Below the pieces are notes generated by a model. It was not told the origin of the DNA, ran no database searches, and saw only the letters and a program-made list of their open reading frames with translations. Below, in pieces: positions 15,432-20,925 of a stretch of DNA of 20,925 bases (position 1 is the stretch's first letter; every line of letters begins with the position of its first letter). The stretch covers positions 1-20,925 of the forward strand of contig JAHDCB010000004.1 of the NCBI GenBank assembly GCA_020630035.1, written 5' to 3'. Made by a program: the position numbers and the translations under genes. The stretch comes from Gammaproteobacteria bacterium (GTDB taxonomy: Bacteria; Pseudomonadota; Gammaproteobacteria; Chromatiales; Chromatiaceae).

Positions 15432-16019
15432 TCAGAACTGATCGGCAAAATAATCAATACGATAGCCTTCCGGGTCAGGCGTATCTTCAGCAATGTCCGC
15501 CATCCGATGTGGAAAATCACCAACCGCCCGATCGGCGAAATAACGCCGCAATGCCGCCGCAACTGTCGGAAAAGCCAACTGTTCCCAGGGGATCTGCGCC
15601 TCAGTAAACAATTCGGTTTCCAGGCTCTCAATACCCGGCGCAAAATCAGTATCTGACAAATTTGCCCGGAACAGCAGGTAGACCTGATTGATATGTGGCA
15701 GGTTGATCGTCAGATAGGGTGCAATCAACTCAACTCTGGCGGTTGCTTCTTCCCAGGTTTCGCGCACTGCCCCCTGATAAGTCGTCTCACCATTTTCCAT
15801 AAAGCCAGCGGGGACGGTCCAATAACCGTAGCGTGGCTGAATACCGCGCCGACACAATAAAATCTGATCCTGCCATTGCACGATACAACCAACCACAACC
15901 TTCGGATTCTGATAGTGCACCAGTCCACACTGGTCACACACCAGCCGGGGACGTGTATCTCCTGCCGGTACCTTTTCAGAAACATGTGAGCCACATTGGG
16001 CACAATAACTTACCTGCAT
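15432..16019 (-). CDS. Nudix hydrolase with N-terminal zinc ribbon
   Basis: 195 residues. A zinc ribbon is formed by C6/C9 and C28/C31. The Nudix box begins at G72: G-x5-E-x7-RE-x2-EE with x7 = TTYQGAV, then ATARVEL, so the metal-binding glutamates are intact (the usual final glycine is Thr). Such proteins hydrolyse nucleoside diphosphate-linked compounds (NudC-like layout: zinc ribbon then Nudix), but the SQPWPFPxS NAD-pyrophosphatase motif after the box is absent, so the substrate is unknown. The start overlaps the lpxB end by ten bases, suggesting translational coupling to the lipid A operon. Confidence 0.88.
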   Translation of the reverse strand: MQVSYCAQCGSHVSEKVPAGDTRPRLVCDQCGLVHYQNPKVVVGCIVQWQDQILLCRRGIQPRYGYWTVPAGFMENGETTYQGAVRETWEEATARVELIAPYLTINLPHINQVYLLFRANLSDTDFAPGIESLETELFTEAQIPWEQLAFPTVAAALRRYFADRAVGDFPHRMADIAEDTPDPEGYRIDYFADQF

Positions 16020-17176
16020 AACACGCCTCGCATGCGCAATAACTCAGAAATAGCAGCAACGATCCGCGCATCCGTATCAACCTTCATCTGCTGATGCACC
16101 ACCCGATAACGCTGGCGAATCCGCTCTACTTGCACTGGTGTCTGCAAAAAATGTAGCACCGCTGGCGCCAGCTCATCCGCCGTACATTGATGTTGCAACA
16201 AGGTTGGCGCCAGGGGTTCTTCAGCCAGTAAGTTCGCTAACACCACCCGGTCTGTATTCACCCAGCGCAACACCCGTAACACCGCATAGGTCAACGGATG
16301 CACCTGATAACCCACCACCATCGGACAGTCGCATAGCAACGCCTCTAACGTCGCGGTACCAGATGCCACCAGAGCCGTATCTGCTGCAGTTAATACTGTC
16401 TGACTCTCACCCACAACAGTCTTTATCGGCAGCTCGGGCGCATGTTGTGCGCAATAAGCCCGCCAACGCGTTGCCAACGCAGCATTTGCCATCGGAGTAA
16501 CCAACTGTAACCCTGGTATCTGCTGCCGACAAACGCGAGCCGTTGTCAGAAATGGTGGTGCTAAACGGCTCACTTCACCCAAACGGCTCCCTGGCAGAAT
16601 CGCCAGCACTGGCTCTGCTGTCGTCAACGCTAATGACTGACGTGCTGCAGCCCGGTCTGGTTGTAATGACAGTTGTTGTGCCAACGGGTGTCCAACATAA
16701 CAGGACGCGACCCCATGTTGTTGTAAAAACGCCGACTCAAACGGAAAAAGATTGAGTAACAAGTCCACAGCAGACTGAATCTTATGCACCCGACCCGGCC
16801 GCCAGGCCCAAACCGATGGACAGACATAATGTACTGTCGGCACACCTGCCTGACGCAACCGCCGGGCTAGTGGCAGATTAAAGTCTGGTGCATCAATGCC
16901 AATGAACAGATCCGGCGGTGCAGCCAACCAGCGCGCTATCAGATCACGACGCAGTCGTAACAGGGCAGGCAGATGACGCACCACCTCAAATAAGCCCATA
17001 ACCGACAAGGTGTCCATCGGCGCCAGGCTGCGCAAGCCTTGTGCCAACATGTGCGGGCCACCAATGCCCTCAAACTGCCAATGCAGGTCGTGCGACTGCA
17101 ATGCCGCCAGCAACTGCCCGCCCAATAAATCACCAGAAGGCTCGGCTGCAACCAGGGCCACGCGTAAGGCGCACAT
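16010..17176 (-). CDS. lpxB: Lipid-A-disaccharide synthase
   Basis: Glycosyltransferase (GT19) that joins UDP-2,3-diacylglucosamine and lipid X into the lipid A disaccharide at the inner face of the cytoplasmic membrane. 388 residues (E. coli 382). The N-terminus ALVAAEPSGDLLGG is the family signature; FEGIGGPHM, YVCPSVWAWRPGR, LLNLFPFE, ILPGSRLGEV and SGTATLEAL follow in the expected order. It starts seven bases after the lpxA stop with only a weak GGCGG ribosome site, so it probably relies on coupling. Its end overlaps the Nudix start. Confidence 0.97.
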   Translation of the reverse strand: MCALRVALVAAEPSGDLLGGQLLAALQSHDLHWQFEGIGGPHMLAQGLRSLAPMDTLSVMGLFEVVRHLPALLRLRRDLIARWLAAPPDLFIGIDAPDFNLPLARRLRQAGVPTVHYVCPSVWAWRPGRVHKIQSAVDLLLNLFPFESAFLQQHGVASCYVGHPLAQQLSLQPDRAAARQSLALTTAEPVLAILPGSRLGEVSRLAPPFLTTARVCRQQIPGLQLVTPMANAALATRWRAYCAQHAPELPIKTVVGESQTVLTAADTALVASGTATLEALLCDCPMVVGYQVHPLTYAVLRVLRWVNTDRVVLANLLAEEPLAPTLLQHQCTADELAPAVLHFLQTPVQVERIRQRYRVVHQQMKVDTDARIVAAISELLRMRGVLCR

Positions 17177-17183
17177 CCGCCGG

Positions 17184-17978
17184 TCAGCCTGCCGTTATCG
17201 CTGGTTTCCGCAATATACTGCAACCACGCCGCTCACTCTGTAAGAACGCGACTATCGGTCGCAGTACCGGGCATTGCTCCGCTTCGGTGATCAGTTCGCT
17301 CATCACATCAGTCAATAACTGTGCTGAAGCCAGCAAACGATACGCCTGCTTCAGTGCACGAATCTGATCACTGGAAAATCCGCGTCGCTTCAGGCCCTCA
17401 CGATTGATACCACGTAATATTGCCGGTGTACCTTCAACCAGCATATAAGGCACAACGTCTTTACGTACTGAAGCCCCCATCGCGACAAAGCTATGCGCAC
17501 CAATCTGACAGAACTGGCGTACCATCGCAAAACCACCCAGTACCACCCAGTCCTCCAACTGCACATGCCCGCCCAATGAGGCACCATTTGCCATCACCAC
17601 CTGATCACCAATCCGGCAATCATGCGCAACATGCGTATACGCCATCAACAAGTTGTCGTTACCGATCTCGGTAACACCAATATCTTGCTCGGTACCACGA
17701 TGAATCGTACAACACTCACGAATCTGGTTGCGATCTCCGATAATTAACTGGCTGGCCTCACCCTGATATTTCCGGTCTTGTGGATCTTCACCGACAGAAG
17801 CAAACTGATAGATCTCATTATCCCGCCCGATCTGAGTATCACTTTTGATGACGACATGTGGCCCAATCCGGGTCCCGGCACCAATCTGTACCCTAGGGCC
17901 AATAATGCTATAAGGCCCGATGACCACTCCCGTATCTAACTCAGCAGTCGGATCAATGATGGCACTCGCATGCCGCAT
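17184..17978 (-). CDS. lpxA: UDP-N-acetylglucosamine acyltransferase
   Basis: First enzyme of lipid A synthesis, moving a 3-hydroxyacyl chain from ACP to UDP-GlcNAc. 264 residues (E. coli 262) made mostly of left-handed beta-helix hexapeptide repeats, with a helical C-terminal domain after ~195. The catalytic histidine lies in VAHDC (H119, equivalent to E. coli H125), and LGGF follows downstream. The start codon overlaps the fabZ stop in a TAATG arrangement, so translation is coupled. The N-terminal HASAIIDPTAEL is typical. The chain-length specificity (E. coli position 173) I did not assign. Confidence 0.97.
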   Translation of the reverse strand: MRHASAIIDPTAELDTGVVIGPYSIIGPRVQIGAGTRIGPHVVIKSDTQIGRDNEIYQFASVGEDPQDRKYQGEASQLIIGDRNQIRECCTIHRGTEQDIGVTEIGNDNLLMAYTHVAHDCRIGDQVVMANGASLGGHVQLEDWVVLGGFAMVRQFCQIGAHSFVAMGASVRKDVVPYMLVEGTPAILRGINREGLKRRGFSSDQIRALKQAYRLLASAQLLTDVMSELITEAEQCPVLRPIVAFLQSERRGCSILRKPAITAG

Positions 17979-18409
17979 TACAGATCATTCCTGGCGGTAC
18001 ACATGATCTGAGTAGACGCACACAGCTCACCATCAACCCGTGCTTCGCCCTGAAAAACACCGATCTGGCGCTTATATTTCACCAGGTCAACACTTAAGCG
18101 GAGCTGATCACCTGGTTCAACCGGTCGCCGGAAACGGGTTTTGTCCAAACCAACCAGATAAAAAATAGAATCTTCTGGTACATCCTCATGACCTAAACTT
18201 AAAAGACCTGTTGCCTGCGCCAGTGCTTCTATCACCAGCACACCCGGCATCACTGGTTTCTCGGGGAAATGCCCCTGAAAAAAAGGCTCATTTATTGTGA
18301 CATTCTTTATCGCAACTAAATGACCCGGAGAGCTGTTTTCAATAATCCGGTCTACCAATAAGAATGGGTAACGATGCGGTAATAGATTTAAGATCGTGTT
18401 GATTGACAT
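17978..18409 (-). CDS. fabZ: (3R)-hydroxyacyl-ACP dehydratase FabZ
   Basis: Dehydrates 3-hydroxyacyl-ACP in fatty acid elongation and so competes with LpxA/LpxD for the same acyl-ACP pool. 143 residues, a hot-dog fold. The catalytic pair is H47 (FFQGHFP) and E61 (VIEALAQ). LPHRYPFLLVD at 10-20 is the usual N-terminal block. It begins seven bases after the lpxD stop with a weak ribosome site and ends in a TAATG junction with lpxA. The placement between lpxD and lpxA is the classical order. Confidence 0.97.
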   Translation of the reverse strand: MSINTILNLLPHRYPFLLVDRIIENSSPGHLVAIKNVTINEPFFQGHFPEKPVMPGVLVIEALAQATGLLSLGHEDVPEDSIFYLVGLDKTRFRRPVEPGDQLRLSVDLVKYKRQIGVFQGEARVDGELCASTQIMCTARNDL

Positions 18410-18416
18410 AAAGCAA

Positions 18417-19454
18417 CTAATTCAACTGACTGATAACCTGAGCTAACTTTTTTTCTAACAGACGCAGTCTCTGCGCCATACGGTCCAGCTGGCCGATACG
18501 GGCAAAGTTTTTACGCCACCCAGCATGCGGTGTTGCCGGCAGCAGGCTAGTATAACGGCCTGGTTGCGACAGGTTACGTGTCACAACCGACATGGCAGAC
18601 ACATGCACCCGATCTGCTAATTCAAGATGACCGAGCAAGCCACTGGCTCCTGCCAGTGTACACTGTTTACCGATACGGGTAGAACCGGCAATACCTGCAC
18701 ACGCAGCAATTGCCGTATCCTCACCGATCTGCACATTATGTCCGACATGCACCTGGTTATCTAATTTGACACCATCAGCGACTAGTGTGTCATTCAGGGC
18801 ACCACGATCAATTGTGGTATTAGCACCCACTTCGACCTGATTTCCCAGTCTGACACCACCCAGTTGCGGAATTTTAACCCAGCTTCCCCGATCATTTGCG
18901 AAGCCGAAACCATCACTTCCGAGCACTGCACCAGCATGGATAATGCAATCAGTACCTAACACAACCGAGTGATATAAGGCCACATTAGAATGCAGGACGG
19001 TACCCTGACCCAACACACAATCATCCCCGATCGTGCAATTCGGGCCAATCACCACCTGATCCGCAATCACAGTACGCGCACCAATCACCGCATTAGCACC
19101 AATCGTAACATTCGATGCAATCTGCGCTGCAGGATCAATCACCGCCGAGGCATGCCGGGATGCCATGGGCTGCTCAGACTTCGACAGTGCCGTCGCCGCT
19201 CGGGCATAGGCCAGTAAAGGATCATCGCTCACCAGGGCGTTACCATCGTAACCAGGTAATTCTTCAGGGGACAGGATGACAACAGATGCCCGGGTATGCG
19301 CCAGATAACAACGAAACTCTGGCCGATGCAAAAAGGCCAGTTGTCCGGATACTGCCTGGTCCAGGGGTGCAACACCGAGAACCAGACAGTCCGCATCACC
19401 CCGCAACTCAGCACCAGTAATCTGAATCAACTGGCCTGCTGTTAAACCTGGCAT
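18417..19454 (-). CDS. lpxD: UDP-3-O-acylglucosamine N-acyltransferase
   Basis: Third lipid A enzyme, adding the N-linked 3-hydroxyacyl chain to UDP-3-O-acylglucosamine. 345 residues (E. coli 341). The N-terminal uridine-binding domain (1-~100) is followed by hexapeptide repeats (~100-320) and a C-terminal helix (~325-345, ending LEKKLAQVISQLN). The catalytic histidine is H239 in HVGHN, and DGFGFA (181-186) is the conserved loop. The start lies six bases after the bamA stop, with AGG upstream; no skp gene lies between. Confidence 0.97.
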   Translation of the reverse strand: MPGLTAGQLIQITGAELRGDADCLVLGVAPLDQAVSGQLAFLHRPEFRCYLAHTRASVVILSPEELPGYDGNALVSDDPLLAYARAATALSKSEQPMASRHASAVIDPAAQIASNVTIGANAVIGARTVIADQVVIGPNCTIGDDCVLGQGTVLHSNVALYHSVVLGTDCIIHAGAVLGSDGFGFANDRGSWVKIPQLGGVRLGNQVEVGANTTIDRGALNDTLVADGVKLDNQVHVGHNVQIGEDTAIAACAGIAGSTRIGKQCTLAGASGLLGHLELADRVHVSAMSVVTRNLSQPGRYTSLLPATPHAGWRKNFARIGQLDRMAQRLRLLEKKLAQVISQLN

Positions 19455-19460
19455 CTGTAC

Positions 19461-20925
19461 CTAAAAAGTGGTCCCGATAGAAAACTGGAACGTTTCTTCT
19501 TTTTCTTTATCCCGGTCTGTCGGGTTAATCGGCTTGGCCAGGCTCAGAGTCAATGCTCCGATCGGCGATAACCAAGACATGCCAATTCCAGCCGAATAAC
19601 GCAGATCTTCTAACTGAAAGCCACCCTCCTTGGTATTGTGAACATGTCCGGCGTCAACAAACGCCAGCACACGCATGTTAGTTGAGAAAATCGGCGGCAA
19701 ATATAACTCAGCATTACCGACAACTCGCACATTGCCACCAATCGGGTCATCATCCGAATCACGCGGGCCAAGAGAAAACGACTGAAAACCACGTACGGAT
19801 CGCGGGCCACCAGCATAAAAGTTTTCAAAAATCGGCAATTGGCTGGTATTGCCATACGCATCACCATAACCCAGTTCACCATTCACTGAAAACACCCAGT
19901 CCGCAGGCAACGACCAATAATGCCGATATTTATAGAATAGTTTGTAATATGTCAGCTTACTGCCCGGAATCGACAACTCTAAACCCAACCGCTGCAATGC
20001 CCCTTGTGTCGGAAACCAAGCACTGTCACGTGAATCATGCTGCCAGCTCAGATCCGCTTCAAGATTTAAATAATGCTTACCTTCAGCAGCTACCCAGCCC
20101 CGCACCTGGTCAGAAGGGTCATCACCGATCTTAAAATCAATATGATGCAACCTGAGTCCAACATTAAACCGATTAAACTCACTGAGTGGAATACCAAAGT
20201 TAATACCGGCAATACCATTGCTGGTTCTGTAATCAGCTGTATCCAACGCATCAGAGTCAGTCGTACGATAACTCAGTTCAAAACCGCGACTGATGCCATC
20301 CACGGTGTAATACGGGTTGTTGTAGGAAACCTCATAATGCTGGTTGGCCTTGCTGGTCTTCAGCGCCAGCCCGACCTTCTTACCGGTACCAAAAAAGTTA
20401 TCCTGAGAAATACTCGCATTCAGCACAATACCCTCAGACTGAGAAAAGCCAACCCCGGCCAATAATGCGCCGGAAGGTTTCTCTCTTACCCGGACATTCA
20501 CATCTACCTGATCCGGAATACCCGGCACTGCAGGCGTCGTGATATCAAGACTTTCAAAATAGCCGGTACGTTGCACTCTTTCGCGTGACAAACGCAGTTT
20601 CTCGCCTGAAAACCAGGTCGATTCCATCTGCCGGAATTCACGCCGGATGACTTCATCCCGGGTACGTGAATTTCCTTCAATATTCACACGGCGTACTGAT
20701 ACCCGCTGACCCGGTTCAAGATTAAATGTCAAAGCAACCAAGTGCTGTTCTTCATCCAATTCAGGTAATGCATTGACCCGAGCTAAGGCATACCCCTGAT
20801 CAGACAACAAACGCGACAAACGCTCCGTACTTTCCACCACCAGGCGCCGGTTAAATGGTTCACCGCGCCGCAGTTCAATCGCTGCAAAATAAGGTTCTAT
20901 GTCACCAATATAAGTGCCTGCCAAT
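19461..20925 (-). CDS. bamA: Outer membrane protein assembly factor BamA, C-terminal part (5' end outside the window)
   Basis: Core of the BAM complex that folds and inserts beta-barrel proteins into the outer membrane. The frame is open to the right edge, so the signal peptide and first POTRA domains are missing; about 488 codons are visible. The visible part begins within POTRA 4, then POTRA 5 (IEGNSRTRDEVIRREFRQME ... GYFESLDI), then a 16-strand barrel. The L6 signature VRGF is encoded at 19785-19796 within GGPRSVRGF, and the protein ends in the barrel signal SIGTTF with terminal Phe. The in-frame Met at the right edge is internal, not the start. Confidence 0.97.
   Translation of the reverse strand, partial: LAGTYIGDIEPYFAAIELRRGEPFNRRLVVESTERLSRLLSDQGYALARVNALPELDEEQHLVALTFNLEPGQRVSVRRVNIEGNSRTRDEVIRREFRQMESTWFSGEKLRLSRERVQRTGYFESLDITTPAVPGIPDQVDVNVRVREKPSGALLAGVGFSQSEGIVLNASISQDNFFGTGKKVGLALKTSKANQHYEVSYNNPYYTVDGISRGFELSYRTTDSDALDTADYRTSNGIAGINFGIPLSEFNRFNVGLRLHHIDFKIGDDPSDQVRGWVAAEGKHYLNLEADLSWQHDSRDSAWFPTQGALQRLGLELSIPGSKLTYYKLFYKYRHYWSLPADWVFSVNGELGYGDAYGNTSQLPIFENFYAGGPRSVRGFQSFSLGPRDSDDDPIGGNVRVVGNAELYLPPIFSTNMRVLAFVDAGHVHNTKEGGFQLEDLRYSAGIGMSWLSPIGALTLSLAKPINPTDRDKEKEETFQFSIGTTF

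Noticed and set aside
14982..15441. Plus-strand open frames of 112 and 124 codons
   Set aside because: Antisense to the Cys-rich ORF and the copA leader, with no signal peptide or motif; the minus-strand frame has clear signal-peptide and Cys-cluster features.

Overview
The window comes from a gammaproteobacterial chromosome. The bamA-lpxD-fabZ-lpxA-lpxB cluster shows a Gram-negative envelope with lipid A, and an LpoA-type penicillin-binding-protein activator followed by yraN is a gammaproteobacterial pairing. I cannot fix the genus. I saw no rRNA, tRNA, CRISPR array or insertion sequence; apart from the edge adhesin, the copper genes and one coiled-coil DNA-binding candidate, the content is core metabolism and envelope biogenesis.

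Layout. Positions 1-2957 (minus strand) hold biosynthetic threonine deaminase ilvA and, overlapping its 3' end by 26 bases, the start of a filamentous-haemagglutinin-like TpsA exoprotein that runs off the left edge with no stop in the visible part. Positions 2958-3472 are the longest gene-free stretch. They carry an inverted pair of perfect DnaA boxes, a 55-base very AT-rich tract, a candidate promoter and a good ARG box in front of argH. Positions 3473-8394 (plus strand) form a tight run argH-metY-lpoA-yraN.

Positions 8380-9212 (minus) hold the seven-iron ferredoxin fdxA, whose end overlaps the end of yraN, and upstream of it an orphan protein with a coiled coil and a predicted winged helix, separated from fdxA by a clear intrinsic terminator. 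Positions 9434-11056 (minus) hold mnmH (selU) and smpB. mnmE diverges from smpB with only 21 bases between start codons. MnmE and MnmH both modify the wobble uridine U34 of the same tRNA set, so this is a small translation-quality cluster.

Positions 12470-20925 are all on the minus strand and tightly packed. Read in the direction of transcription: bamA (5' part outside the window), lpxD, fabZ, lpxA, lpxB, a zinc-ribbon Nudix hydrolase, a small Cys-rich exported protein, copA (Tat-exported multicopper oxidase) and a short copB. The first five supply the outer-membrane protein assembly pore and the early lipid A pathway. The classical skp gene between bamA and lpxD is absent. The copper genes sit downstream without an obvious terminator in between.

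I did not find a convincing new multi-gene defence or mobile system. The items most worth a second look are the DnaA-box/AT-rich region before argH, the small Cys-rich ORF before copA, the coiled-coil/winged-helix protein, and the TpsA gene overlapping ilvA.
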